Source: Platerodrilus igneus
Lineage: Eukaryota > Arthropoda > Insecta > Coleoptera > Lycidae
Direction of reading: 5' to 3'
NCBI GenBank assembly: GCA_036346225.1
Contig: JARFIW010001178.1
Location: 2,794,917 to 2,858,916, forward strand
Length of the DNA: 64,000 bases
A program made the position numbers and the translations under genes. Below are positions 1-10,982 of this stretch, piece by piece. Each line of letters starts with the position of its first letter. Position 1 is the first letter of the stretch. The notes under the pieces are model-generated. The model was given only the letters and a program-made list of their open reading frames with translations, ran no database searches and was not told the DNA's origin.

Positions 1-854
1 CTAAAGAATTAAAAGTATAAGATTAAAAGATATATGGCAATTATTTATTAAAGCAATTTTTCAAATTTGGAATTTTGATCTTAAAACAAGACGATTATAC
101 TAAAGTGCTTAACAATTTGGGAGGCTTGGTTGTAAAACTCCAAATACTGTTGCCCAATGAATGATGTCCTGCTGAACCTTACATTTATATTTCATAGTCC
201 TTGTTGAAGCATTATAGTAATGTGAATCGTATCTGACTATAAAATGTGTGAATGTGAGTTAAGTCATTAAGTTTGGTAATTAAAGTCAAAAAATATATGT
301 CTGTACTCATTTTTCAATTTTAAAAACAATTTATACAATAGTAAGTGTCATTTAAAAATAAATCCTTAAAATACCGATTTGGATTTCGTATAAAATAACT
401 AACTTCAAATTATACTTTCATGTTACATTGAATTTTCAAACAAATAAAATTGTGCTTCATAACACAAAGTATTGGGTTAAAATCTTCAAAACATCACTAG
501 TATAATAAATCATTTGATTGATGGTGTTGGTGGTTTCCCCATAAAGGATAAAAGCTGTAAGTTTATTTAATTAGTTATAAACATGCACGAGAATGAATTA
601 TCACAACTCTACTAAGTAATCTTGCGATTCCAACTTGAAACTACAATTCTTTAGTTTACATTTGTTGATTAATTTTTTGGAATTATTTCATAGTATAGAA
701 GTACTTCAGTAACATTTACTTGTTGAAAGTGATTGAGAATATTGGAAACAACTGCCAAGACCACAGAAGGCTGAGATTACAATAGACTCATGTAAATGTT
801 TAAAAGATATAAACTTGATATCTGATTGAATTATTATATCCTACTTATACTTAC
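1..854. other. AT-rich non-coding, probable intron
   Basis: No open frame, RNA or repeat recognised. It lies downstream of the last visible B3GNTL1-like exon (minus strand), so it is probably intron. The exons for the C-terminal half of that enzyme were looked for here and not found; they should lie beyond the left edge. Confidence 0.4.
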
Positions 855-923
855 CGTATTTTCAGATTCTGTCATTGCCCAATAATACTGATGTAACATA
901 CGATTTGGTAACATGATATCATC
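855..923 (-). CDS. B3GNTL1: B3GNTL1-like glycosyltransferase, internal exon (DDIM exon)
   Basis: This 69-nt exon encodes 23 codons beginning DDIMLPNR. It is bounded on the minus strand by a pyrimidine-rich ...TTTTAG acceptor and a GTAAGT donor. It continues in phase 0 from the exon at 7642-7706, so the joined protein reads FQD-I-DDIMLP. This matches the DxDD metal-binding motif of family-2 (GT-A fold) glycosyltransferases and in particular vertebrate B3GNTL1, a putative beta-1,3-N-acetylglucosaminyltransferase-like protein. Those acidic residues coordinate the metal and nucleotide sugar in the family. Substrate and cell location are not shown here. The next exon would lie beyond the window. 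Phase, both splice sites and motif position agree, so the exon is well supported although the open frame is very short. Confidence 0.8.
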
Positions 924-1080
924 CTAAAACAAATATTTCCTTTATGCATATATTTATTAGATATTAACATTTTCTTCATGTCTACGAATACATGAATTGC
1001 AGTAGTTATACAATTGAATGCAAAGGATAAATACTTCCACTGTTATAACTATATCAGCATACACTAATACAATAGTATAT

Positions 1081-1202
1081 TGTGTCACAAGGGCAGAAAG
1101 TGAGCATTAGCAGCCCGCAGCTATTAGATGCCTGAGCGAGCAAAGCGAGCGAGGGCAGCTGATAGCTAAGGACTACTAATGCATTTTTGCCTGTGTGACA
1201 CA
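1081..1202. repeat. 122-bp near-perfect palindrome (MITE/foldback-like)
   Basis: The left end TGTGTCACAAGGGCA is mirrored by the right end TGCCTGTGTGACACA. Pairing continues inward through GCATTAG/CTAATGC, AGCTAT and TGCC to a centre of GAGCGAGCAAAGCGAGC. There is no coding capacity. It is most easily read as a short non-autonomous inverted-repeat element inside the intron. No target duplication could be fixed. Confidence 0.6.
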
Positions 1203-2152
1203 CAACTGTTTTTCGCCTACCATTAAAGAAAAAAAAATAGGAAAAATAACACAAAATAAAGAAGGTTAATAACATTCGATGTATTTATTTATTATAGTAA
1301 TTGATATTAATTATCCCTTGAGCATTATTATGGATAGTAATATCAGAATTTGTAGGCACTTGATAAGTATTTGAGGTGCTGCTGGCAATAAATGAATCTC
1401 AATGATAGTCATAGGTATCTAGATTGTGAAAAACCTACAAAATCATGCTGTTATGAGTTTACCGGCCCTAGGGCCACAAAGGTTTACTTTCAGTCACATT
1501 TTTAGGGCAAATATAATTCATTTTCATATACGCTAGGCGAAAAAATATTTTACGTAATGTAATGCTTTATCAGTTCCTGTTTATGCTAAAAATAATTGCT
1601 ATACTCAATTACTAATTAATCTTGAAAACTTCAGATTAGATCAACTATTGAAAGCATCAAAACCAGTTACTGTAATAAAACCTTATCTGCAAGGATTTCG
1701 TAGGTTCCTAGCTTGGCAAATGTTCGAATGTTGGGGCATCTTGCTAGTCGCAAGGCTGCTTAACCCCCTTCATATACACTAAATATTGTGGAAATAGGGT
1801 AGTTTTCCTCCACAAGATAAAAGTAAAAAAACCGCTGCTTAAGCCTTATGGTAACATAATCGCACACTTCTTTAATAACCATCTTCTCAATCGTATAAAT
1901 AGAAACATGTTAAAAAATGTTTTCAAACCCTCAAGTTATTGAATTTAAATATATAAAAATTAATCAGCTGATTTCACGTTAAGTGTATTGGATATCTCAA
2001 AGTCGCTCCCAGGGCGCAACGAAAATTGAAGGCATTCATTCTTCTAAACTTTAAAGTACTCACATCAAACATGAATAAATCAAAGTCACCTTCAATGTAT
2101 GTCATAAATTTCAAACTTGAAATTTTTATTATTTTGACACCGATCCTAGGTC

Positions 2153-2775
2153 ATGGATCGAAACGTAAATAAAGACGATTTTAAAAACTCTGAGTGGTTT
2201 AATACCCAAAGAGGATTAAGAAAAATACAAAACAAACCACAACAAACATACCGGGAGTATTTACAAGTCAGACATGGACCTGAAATTTGTATTTGTTTTA
2301 GACACCTAAACAATCTAAACCTAAAGCTATCGCACTCCAGAAATTCTTTCACGTTCTTAATAAAATGCAAACAACGAAATAATACCAAAAGGATTCAGAA
2401 TCAAATTTGATCAGACAAGCAATAAACTATCAAGGATCCCTAAAAGAACAAGTTACAGTATGATGAGAGAAAGACTACAAAACCATCAACACATTATTTA
2501 TAAGTTAAAACAAGATATTGAGAGCATTATAAATTTCATACGAATAACGGTAACAAAAGACAGTTTTTATAAAGTTCTCGTTAGTGCTAAAACCTACTAC
2601 GAATCGGAATTTTCCAAACAAAAAAAATTCACATAAAGAAATTTAATGATCTATTTATAGAGAAAAGTAACACACAACGTAAAACGTTAAAAAACAGTAA
2701 CACCATGCTAGACACTGTCATAAATTTGTCAAACAGAACTATTAACGACATCAACTGCAATTGCCCTTGTTAATC
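2153..2775 (+). pseudogene. Penelope-like element relic, N-terminal region of the RT protein
   Basis: Frame-shifted pieces read in order as a PLE N-terminus. Around 2330 is a stretch ending in LIKCKQRNNTKR, resembling the 'F-L-KKC...PKG' segment. Around 2460 is MMRERLQNHQHIIYKL. At 2615-2770 is HIKKFNDLFIEK followed by LDTVINLSNRTI, matching the conserved 'V-x-NLS-x-x-x-L' block ahead of the RT core. It ends in a stop after CNCPC; no RT core or GIY-YIG domain follows. It is degenerate, with at least three frame changes, and oriented opposite to its host intron. Confidence 0.55.
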
Positions 2776-2939
2776 ACATTTGTAGAAAATTTATGCTATT
2801 GAAACTTATTACTACTCATAAATAAAGCAAACATATTCTTTCAGAAAACAACAATAATAATAAATTGAGCTACTTAAACTAAATACACTACTAACATTCT
2901 ACAGAGTGTTGAAGAAATACTTGTTTTGATTGTATTAGG

Positions 2940-3475
2940 TTGAGTTTTACAGGAAGCATGATCAGGGGCATCTCCTATAACTGGTAGTTACACAAAATAT
3001 CGAAGCGACAGCGTGGGGATATTTAAAAAGATTCCTAAAACAAAAAAAATATTTAGCAGGGTACAATTGAATGTAACAATTCTCCCAGGTATTCTAGAAA
3101 TACCTTTTTTAAATATAATGGAAGACCCAAAATTTTTACACTCTTTGTTAACAGAAATTTCAATTTTAACTAAGTAATCGGCTACCTTAATCTGATTTTT
3201 AATTAAAGAGCGCATTCGTTTAATTCTGATAAATGTTTCTTTTTTTTGTAGATTTGAAAAAACTTCTCTTTCAACTTAATATTTTGTACAATCTCTCTAT
3301 CAAACCAAGGTGCATATTTCATATTATTGGTGTTATTTTTATAGTGGGGTACGTATTGTTCAAAGACAGTGTGCAACGCATCGTGAAAAGTGTTGTAACT
3401 TCATCAACATCTGTATAGTTTTTCAAAGTAGACCAATCTAAGGACATCAAGGCCGTTATATAATTGAATAAAATT
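2940..3475 (-). pseudogene. LINE relic (jockey/CR1-like), linker between endonuclease and RT
   Basis: On the minus strand, pieces in slightly shifted frames read FKRANFIQLYNGL, DWSTLKNYTDVDE, KYAPWFDREIVQNIK and YLVKIEISVNK followed by a decayed NPKxFW-like block. This order (NF..L, DW, PWF..EI..LI.EK, then NPK.FW) is typical of ORF2 between the endonuclease and reverse transcriptase domains of jockey/CR1/I-type LINEs. A homologous fragment on the plus strand at about 17.82-18.02 kb shows that the family is repeated. No catalytic domain remains. Confidence 0.65.
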
Positions 3476-4282
3476 TGCTCTTTTAAAATTGTACTTTATA
3501 CTATAATATAGTTGTGAAAAATTAAAATTACAAAGTGTGCTTTAATAATAAGTTGTCCATTTTAAATTACTTTCCCCCTTTTCTCAAGAGAATTTTATTT
3601 TTCGTAAGGTCCAAATGTTATTAGTTCATCCATTTTTACATGTTGGAACAAATTTTGCAGGACCAATCATGGTCAATCAATCAAGGCTACATAAACTAAT
3701 TGTGTCCAAAGCATATTATTGTATTGTTTGTGTGTATGGTGACTAAAGGTGTTCGCATTAAGCTGGCATCAAGTCTTTCGACAGGGAACTTTTTACTAAC
3801 ATTAAAAAAGGTTTGTTTTACACACAGGTACTCCAGTTTCGATTATTAGTGATAGCAATATTTATTTTAAAGGAGGAGATAATAGTTTAAACGAGGTATA
3901 CAGTTTTTTCAGAATCATGGCAGTGAAATTCAAAATTTCTTGTCAGTAAGGGAGGTATATGGGAAGCAGGTATCAAAAATACCAAGTAGCATTTAAAAAC
4001 GATTGTGGGAAATTCAGTTTTATTTTTTGGATGTTTGTTACTGTTGTAGTCCAACTCGAGGCTATAATTAATTCAAGCTACAACAGTCGATGCAAATTCA
4101 ATTTCAGATTTGACATATTTGACTTCAGGTCATTTTCTTATTAATCAACCATTGACTGCCTTTCCCGAACAAAAATGTTTAAGAGGTTGCAGAAAATCGC
4201 CTGAATTTGTGGCAACATTGCGCTAAATTGAGACCAGATTTTTAGAATGGGTGCTCTATGACTATCTGATTCAACTACAACA

Positions 4283-4528
4283 TTGTCCAAATGGAAGGTG
4301 TCTGAAACAAATTTAAAAGTCAGTGATCTACTTTTGCTGAAAGAGGATAATATACTACCTCCAAAATGGTGTCTAGCTGGAGTACTAGAAATAAAACCAG
4401 GACGTGATAATAAAATACAGGTAGTAAAAATTAAAACTAAAAGTGAATTCAATCGCCGTATTACTAAACATCCACCACTTTCTCTTCAAGATGAGAGTTG
4501 TGATTTGTTGCGAACGACACCTCAATAG
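4283..4528 (+). pseudogene. BEL/Pao retrotransposon Pol C-terminal fragment
   Basis: The 81-codon frame includes LKVSDLLLLKEDNILPPKW and GVLEIKPGRDNKIQVVKIKT and ends near TKHPPL. This is the C-terminal post-integrase domain of BEL/Pao Pol (DUF5641-like), whose pattern is W..GD.VL.KEDN.PP..W.L..V.E..PG.D...RV...KT. The integrase core ahead of it (4140-4280) is too decayed to read and no LTR was recognised. It is a dead 3' fragment. Confidence 0.75.
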
Positions 4529-5479
4529 GGGAAGAAGGTTGATGCTGCACCGTCCTCTTTTCCAATGAAATATAAAGGGTAGGTGTACTGCAGATCATAA
4601 AAATAAAAATACTCTGGCAAAACTAGCATAGGCCTTTAAGGGCTGTGGAGTTTGCAAAAAACTGATCTCAGGGGGAAGGAAAATAATTACAAATAAAGCT
4701 TTCAAGACTTTTGTATGGTTACTATCTTTTGTTTCTCACCTTGCTGTAAAAGAATTTAGCAACTAACGTAAGTAAAAGCAAGAAAGGTACTAAATTTGTA
4801 TATTGAAATTTCCGTCAACAAACAATTATTTTTATAAAATGTGAATGATTACTAGTCAGGAAATCACAATCTTAATGTGATGTTTTTATAAGCAATTACA
4901 CAAAGCTTTTTGCAAAGACAAATAAAATAGTACTGTTTAAATTTAAACTAGAAACCATTTTAACCATAAAAATTTCATGAAATCTTATGTGTTCATAGAA
5001 TTAGATAATAAGCAGTCAAAAAAAAATATTCATAAGCATATTTTTAAGATAAGCAAAAAGGCAAAATACCTTTATGAATACACACATAGGCAATTTAGAT
5101 ATTAATAAGACAAAATACTGTTCCGAATACATACTTAGATAATATAGATATTTATAAAAGGCAGGTTAGAATATCACTGTCGTTGACGCTAAAAACAATC
5201 AAAGCACAACTCATACCTAAGGCAAGAAAGCATCCCAGTAGTTTGTTTGAGTTTTACATGGCGTTCAGCAGGAAAATCATCTGCCACTGTCAAAGTGAAG
5301 TCTTCAACTTTCTAAATAGACAAACATCTGGTCCACCAAATAGTTGCAATTAAAAGTTATTTGATTCCATAAAACGATATTCCAGTTTCCAGTTATTTTT
5401 ATATTGTGGAGATAAGAAACATCTGGAGTTCAACATAAATTCAAAACATAGATCGCAGGTAGCATCTTATAAGAAATAA

Positions 5480-5720
5480 TTGTAGATACTTTCGGAGTAG
5501 AAATCTAGAGGAAAACTTTGAAGTTTACTTTCTTTGTAGTAAGATTGGAGTAAGACATTTTAGTAAAATTTTTGAAATAAATATTTAGTAGTAGATGTTT
5601 TGGGAGTAGATATTTTGGAATAAAATGTGTTACCGAGGCAAAGTATTTGGAGTAGATATTTTTGAAGGTGAAGTACTTTGATCAATATTTCCGAAGCAAA
5701 ATCCTGCAAAAATCAATTGT
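5480..5720 (+). repeat. degenerate tandem motif (GGAGTAGATATTTT)
   Basis: The motif TTTGGAGTAGATATTTTGGA recurs with variation about six times with irregular 20-35 bp spacing, together with GTAAAAT/GCAAAGTA variants. It is a simple, decayed low-copy tandem repeat with no coding sense. Confidence 0.4.
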
Positions 5721-7641
5721 TTTACCAATTTATAAAACACATGGTCCGATGAAACATATCAAAAAATTAATCTATTTTTATCTTACCATCCTTAATTTAA
5801 AAGACAGGTCCAAATAGGCAAATTTTCATCTTACATGTGAGGTTAGATTCCTATTATATTATTTTTATTAGCACATTATGGTAGAAAATACATACCGTAG
5901 TTAAAGTCGTGGCAGTTTCAAGACAAGTCGATATGGATGACATCTGCACTTGCAGACAGTCATAAATAAAAGCCGAACTATATGAATCTCTCTGATAACC
6001 ACAAAACCTAGGAAGGGGAGAAATCATTGAAGAGTAACGGAAGGAGAAATAGATATGACATTTCTAACATGGGTCCAGATTCACACTAGTTGTGTTTTGA
6101 AAGAAGAATCCACCAATCAGAAAATTACTGTAAACGTATTTATTTATACTATGTAGGTAAATAATAAAATCGTGATCAAATCTAGTAATTCTGTATCTAG
6201 TTTTAGTTTCTAGTACAAGAGTAAACGTAAATATATATTCGGAATCAAAGTTAATTCCAAGAAATAATAAAAAGTGTTTTTAGAGTAAGGTAAACACAAG
6301 AATTGTAACATTGTAACATGTCTAGGCCTCAGTCAAATGCCATGGTACAATGCAAGATATAAATTATACACTGACGCCCTCACTATATTCATAGCAAGTA
6401 ATGTAGAAAATTAATGTTTATAGTGTTTTAAGTTGTTTTTGGTTTACCGCTCTTTGGGAAATGTAAATTGTATATTTGTGCGGCCGATACAGAAAACACG
6501 TGTTTTCAATCATTTTTCAGCTCGGAAAGTAGGCTATTGTCGAGCTAGATCGGTAGAGTGTCATAAGAGATCGGAAAGTGAACAAAAGATCGGAAAAACG
6601 ATTGTCGAGTTCATATGTGAACAATTACATTAAAAACAAGGCGCTACATCAGTGGTCATAACAGAACAGTTTTATCTGTCAGTAAGTTATTGTGAATTAA
6701 TTGTTACAAGTTTGTAAATTATTAAAAAATTTAAATATTGTTGTATTTCTATTATTGTCAAATTATTTGTAGCTACACAAAATTTTTTGTAGGTGCCGCA
6801 CTCAGAAACTGCTTTTACAGGGTATGCATGCTCTCAGGGCTCGCATGCTTTCAGGTGTCCATTTTCGGCATCACCCTGAAAACCGCATGCTCACCCTGTA
6901 AAATACCTCTTTCCGAGTTTGGCACATAAATAACTATTAAGGCATATCAAGTATTATACAAAAATCAAGATATTTGCACTAATAGTTGTTATGGTTATAT
7001 CTTATGTCAAAATAATTATAAGGTTTCATGTCACAAAAAAATAGTTTTATTATGTATCTTCAAAGTTATCTGTGTGTTTATTGTGTCATTTTCAACAAAT
7101 GTATACAGAGCAATCGTTGGACAATATTTTGTATACTTCTTAATCATAAATTTAACAGCAAGATTTCTGTAAAGCCCTACATATACACGATTTAACTAGT
7201 GAAGAGCTTTTCTATATTTAAATAAAACATTGTATATGAGCAGGTTGTTCCCCTCAGTGGATAATAATCAATGAATTATTAAAACTACCTAATACAGAAA
7301 CTATTAACTAACATTAAATTGCACAAAGTTTAAGATAATTTGTTCTAGTAAAATCATAATATAACCTCATCCACATTAGATACTTGCATTAAATGAATAT
7401 TTTTTCACAAAATAAGTAATAAACTAATGCTTAAAAATCCACAATACAGAAATTATTAATTAAAATGAAACTTTCATTTCAACATTTCTAAAGGAATATT
7501 ACAAATGAGTAATAATTTTGACTATACAGTTTTCGCTTTCACTGACAGATATTTACAATAAGTAAAGTCTCCTGATCACTTTTTCACTATATTCTTATAC
7601 AGAAAAAGTAATACCTAATACAATAAATAAATAATACTTAC

Positions 7642-7706
7642 AATATCCTGAAAGCACAAATATTCTCCATTGCTTATAGACACAGCTCTATTTTTTGCAT
7701 AGCCAA
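7642..7706 (-). CDS. B3GNTL1: B3GNTL1-like glycosyltransferase, internal exon (GYAKN exon)
   Basis: This 65-nt exon has an acceptor TTTATTTATAG and a donor GTAAG on the minus strand. With the single G left by the upstream exon it begins V-GYAKNRAVSISNGEYLCFQ. That is the conserved 'GVGYAKN.A...S.G.YLCF.D' block of B3GNTL1-type GT2 enzymes, which leads into the acidic nucleotide-sugar site. The intron before it (7707-7755) is only 49 bp, a size common in insect genes. Both junctions keep the reading frame. Confidence 0.85.
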
Positions 7707-7755
7707 CTATAAATAAAATCACATATTTTATGCTACAGTTTTGTGTTTAACTTAC

Positions 7756-7978
7756 CACCTCCAGCTTTTCCAGAAAGATTATCATAAATCTTTAATAAAA
7801 TATTATTTGTTTGAAAAGTCATCAGCCAAGGCTTAAGTATTTCCATGGTGTTATCGGTGCTTGCATCATTGCATACACACACTTCAATATCTACTACTCC
7901 AACTGCTGACTGACTAAGAATCGATTTAAAACAGTTATTAATCCAATCCGATCCATTATGTATTGGAACAATAACAGA
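7756..7978 (-). CDS. B3GNTL1: B3GNTL1-like glycosyltransferase, exon with GT2 N-terminus
   Basis: This 223-nt exon (74 codons plus one base) has an acceptor TTTTGTTTGTAG and a GTAAGT donor on the minus strand. It begins SVIVPIHNGSDWINNCFKSI and later has VCNDASTDNT and ILKPW. This is the start of the GT-A nucleotide-binding fold of family-2 glycosyltransferases: the 'VSIVLPVHN' first strand and the 'ND-S-D' motif that contacts the UDP moiety. Similarity is best to B3GNTL1-like proteins. The initiator methionine and first few residues must be on a short upstream exon that could not be located. Confidence 0.85.
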
Positions 7979-8864
7979 CTACAAACAAAATTTTGGTTTA
8001 TTTATTTATATATTTATAATATTAGAACTGCAAACAGATCAAAACCAATAAATTAGCCCTAAATTATATAATATAAAGATTCAGAATACATCAACAGTGA
8101 AATGAAAGAAATAGTATTTGAAATCTTTTTAAAGGTGGGTTGTTTATAAATGGAACAACAATGTTAGAAGGAATCTGAAAAATTGCAGTTTGGATTATCA
8201 ACGGTGTTCTCTAGACTAAAATATTTTCAATACGATAATATTTCTGGTTGTACTGGAGTTGCTAACACTAACAAACATCAAAAGTTTAAATTTGTTTGCA
8301 AAATTTATAATCCACTCCTCTACAAGCACTTCTAATATTTTTGAGAAACTTCAAAGTTGTTCAATAAAAAGGATCTGCCCTTATGTAAAGGAACAACAAT
8401 GGCATGCTTCAAGCAAGATGGAAAGGTAGCATACTGCAAAGATTCATTGATAAGCTCGGCAAGATGTAGAGAAAGGAATAGTAGGATTTTCAAGTATCAG
8501 GTCCTACTGAATTTCTATTTTTGAAAGCATTTAGTACCTTGACAATTTCATGATCAGTAGGGTAAAATAAGAAACAGCTCTGGTTTACTTCTTTGTGCTC
8601 ACACAAAAACTCAATTGATTAGAAAAGATGAAATTGTTTTTTGAAAACAGTTAATTTGCTGCATTTGCAAAATATTCTTAAGGCATTTGAAACACAATTT
8701 TCAAGGCAAATGTTTTGTTTTTGAGTTTGCTAAGAAAATTCAAACTGTAACATACAGGATGCTACAAAATTCATTTCAAAGTTTGACTAATATAATGTCA
8801 AAAATTTTACTTTTTCTAAATAGAGTTTCCCATATTTTGTTACATTATTTGATTCTATCGAAAA
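7979..8864. other. non-coding, probable first intron or 5' side of the B3GNTL1-like gene
   Basis: AT-rich with no gene recognised. The missing first coding exon is expected to the right of 7978, but a few codons plus a donor cannot be picked out by eye. Confidence 0.4.
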
Positions 8865-9060
8865 AATATCTTATAAATGTAATTAATGTCAGGTTCGAGT
8901 CCTAAGACAGACCGCTTGAAAAATGTTAGGGAAGCATTTTTCACAAAAATATGCCCGTGTTCGAATGAGATTAAAAATCCCTACCCAGCTCAAAATAGCA
9001 AGGGCTTAACAAAATTCAAAATTTCCACGTAAAAAATCACTTCCATCGGGCGGATCACAG
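8865..9060 (+). mobile_element. tRNA-derived SINE fragment (same family as 23374-23673)
   Basis: A B-box-like GGTTCGAGTCC at about 8893 is followed by GCTTGAAAAATG, GCATTTTTCACAAAAAT, TTCGAATGAGA, ATCCCTACC and CAAAATTCAAAATTTCC. All appear in the same order in the complete SINE inside the gypsy gag. About 50 bp of the central domain are missing and the A-box half is decayed. It is an old copy. Confidence 0.65.
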
Positions 9061-9689
9061 GGGTAGCGGTGGGGGTATTATTTACACCACTTGTATTAAT
9101 TATAAACAAAAATTATCTGATAGATTAAAACTATCATCTTTTGTATTACTTAAATGTATTGAATAAAGTGTTTTATACAGCAATTGTATAAAACAGACTC
9201 GCACATGTTTCGACGAACAGTGATAATTCGGTAAATGCCACAACAGACTGTATCATAGAATAATAAATATCCAAGTAATTAATTCAATTTACTTAGGACT
9301 AAATTTATTTATTAACAAAAAATATTATTCTGCTTGTTACGTTCAAAACCATGCACGTAATTTTTTCTGCATTCATATTTAAAACACCCTAAAATTTCCC
9401 AACAAGCTCGATTTCCTACCATTTGAAATTAGTGTTATTTAATAAAATTATTCTACAAAATTTTGCCTTATAAAATTAAACAGCTGCTTAGAAAACGTTA
9501 CATTACAAAGTAGTTGCAATATTTCCTACCTCCTACAGTGACTACATTTTAATTAAAAAAAAGCACATAAATGCACACAGCTTTCTTCTAAAAGAAGGCC
9601 ACTTACCACCTGTCTACATCTGCTTACAATAGGTTTGTTATCTATAAGTATACTGTTATTCTGCAGCTGTTAAGATGTTTCAAAGTAAT

Positions 9690-10125
9690 AAGATTGCTTT
9701 CCTTTGTCTAAAAATCCTTTTATAATTGAGTTAGCTGCTTGTTGGCAAGCTGTTACACTTTGTATTTCGGCAGCTGTTGCCTGGGAATTTTGCACACTTG
9801 ATTCTTCGACGATATCATTGAAAGTCAATTACATATCCCCACACATGATTCTGGCCTTATAAAATAGAGACCGTGCTTTGAAAGGAGGATTGAATACAAC
9901 ATCTTCTTACAGAAGAGACATGTTGTAAAGTCGCGCTTTTACAATGCTTTCTGTGCTAGTAGTATGAGTTAAGTTGGTGGTTCCAGCATCCAGCCCCTGG
10001 AGAAATGCAGCCACATTTTTCCCGTCCTAAGATGATACCAACATGAAGTCGATAGCTCAAAGTTCAGTAATCTGTTTTTGTAACTTTTTGGTGCTGCTGT
10101 GAAGAATAGACTTTTCATTTGCTGT
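9690..10125 (-). pseudogene. decayed protein-coding sequence of unknown identity
   Basis: Read on the minus strand, one frame stays protein-like for about 140 codons with only four in-frame stops. It includes DGKNVAAFLQGLDAGTTNLT, TESIVKARLYNMSLL, FNPPFKARSLFYKARIMC and EIQSVTACQQAANSIIKGFL. Far more stops would be expected by chance at this base composition. The family was not recognised. It could be a processed pseudogene or an old retroelement gag. No poly(A) tail or flanking repeats were seen. Confidence 0.4.
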
Positions 10126-10619
10126 TATTACTTATGATTATCCAGTAAATTATCAACACCACGTTACAGAACTCACATTCACAATGCACAAGCGACTATG
10201 TAATCATTCTATAAATTAAAAATTAGTTAATCAAAGTTTACGTTAGAGTCCGCTTTTAACTGTTTCTTTTGTCTTTTTAACGTAAACAACTTACTTATAA
10301 ATTTAAAAGTAGTTGACATTTGAGTAATTTAAGTTAGCGTGTATAATTTTAATGTTACACTACTTCTTGAAGAAGTGCACTTCACAAACGCAGAATGTTT
10401 AATTTTCTTTTGTATATATTTAAGACGAATCATTAAGTAAGTATCTAGCTTCTAAGATGTTACATTTGCTTACCAACTTGATATTTTTATGTTATGACGC
10501 TTTGTTTACCATCACGCTGTACCAAACGATTATGCAAATTATTGAATTTTGTTGTTTTGTAAATAGTCTTCGAGATTGTATATTGACAATATAGTTTTAC
10601 AGAGGTTTCCAATGTGTCG

Positions 10620-10982
10620 TTTTTATTTAACCCACGCCACTCTATTACGATTTTGAGCAAGCCCCAACTCTACCATTCTATCCCCGTTTTGTTGTGGTAT
10701 TCGGCGTAAACGATTTCTTGGAAGATAATGTGGTGGTGTCCCGCTGCCTTCCACATTGCGGTAGTGTGTCTTAGAATGCCGTACCCCTCTGCCAATCTAA
10801 GTATCGAAAGAACTGATGCCCTCTTTCGGAGACCTGTCTTAGTCTGGTTCTTCACTAAAGAACCTACTACTTTGGTTGAACCTGTAGTTTGGCTCTTTAA
10901 ATCACCGGAACGTGGAAGCCATTCCACCTGTTCTAATAATCTAGAACTTCTTCAAGGTGCAGGTCCATTCGGAATGGCATAA
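10620..10982. repeat. dispersed repeat, homologous to 43569-43775
   Basis: From about 10755 to 10982 it matches 43569-43775 closely: TGTGTCTTAGAAT near the start, TTCCTCACTAAA-like and TTTGGTTGAAC blocks in the middle, and GTGCAGGTCCATTC(G/A)GAATGGCAT at the end. In the second copy the block lies just upstream of a minus-strand RTE-like LINE, so both may be 5' leader sequence of that LINE family. Open frames on both strands here are short and no domain is recognised. Confidence 0.5.

Larger units (their letters stand above)
924..7641 (-). other. 6.7-kb intron of the B3GNTL1-like gene
   Basis: This is inferred from the in-phase exons on both sides. It contains a palindromic element (1081-1202), a PLE N-terminal relic (about 2153-2775), a jockey/CR1-type LINE relic (2940-3475) and a BEL/Pao Pol end (4283-4528). 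The rest (1210-2150, 3480-4280, 4530-7640) is AT-rich with no gene recognised. The stretch 6500-6620 repeats GATCGGAAA three times in an LTR-like context, but no paired LTR was found. Confidence 0.65.

Noticed and set aside
6430..6680. LTR and primer site of another retrotransposon (GATCGGAAA repeats, then GGCGCTACATCAGTGG)
   Set aside because: No second LTR copy, no coding region and no convincing tRNA match were found.
10505..10515. ATG with donor-like GTAAAC on the minus strand as first exon of the B3GNTL1-like gene
   Set aside because: An exon of one codon at this distance cannot be told from chance without transcript data.
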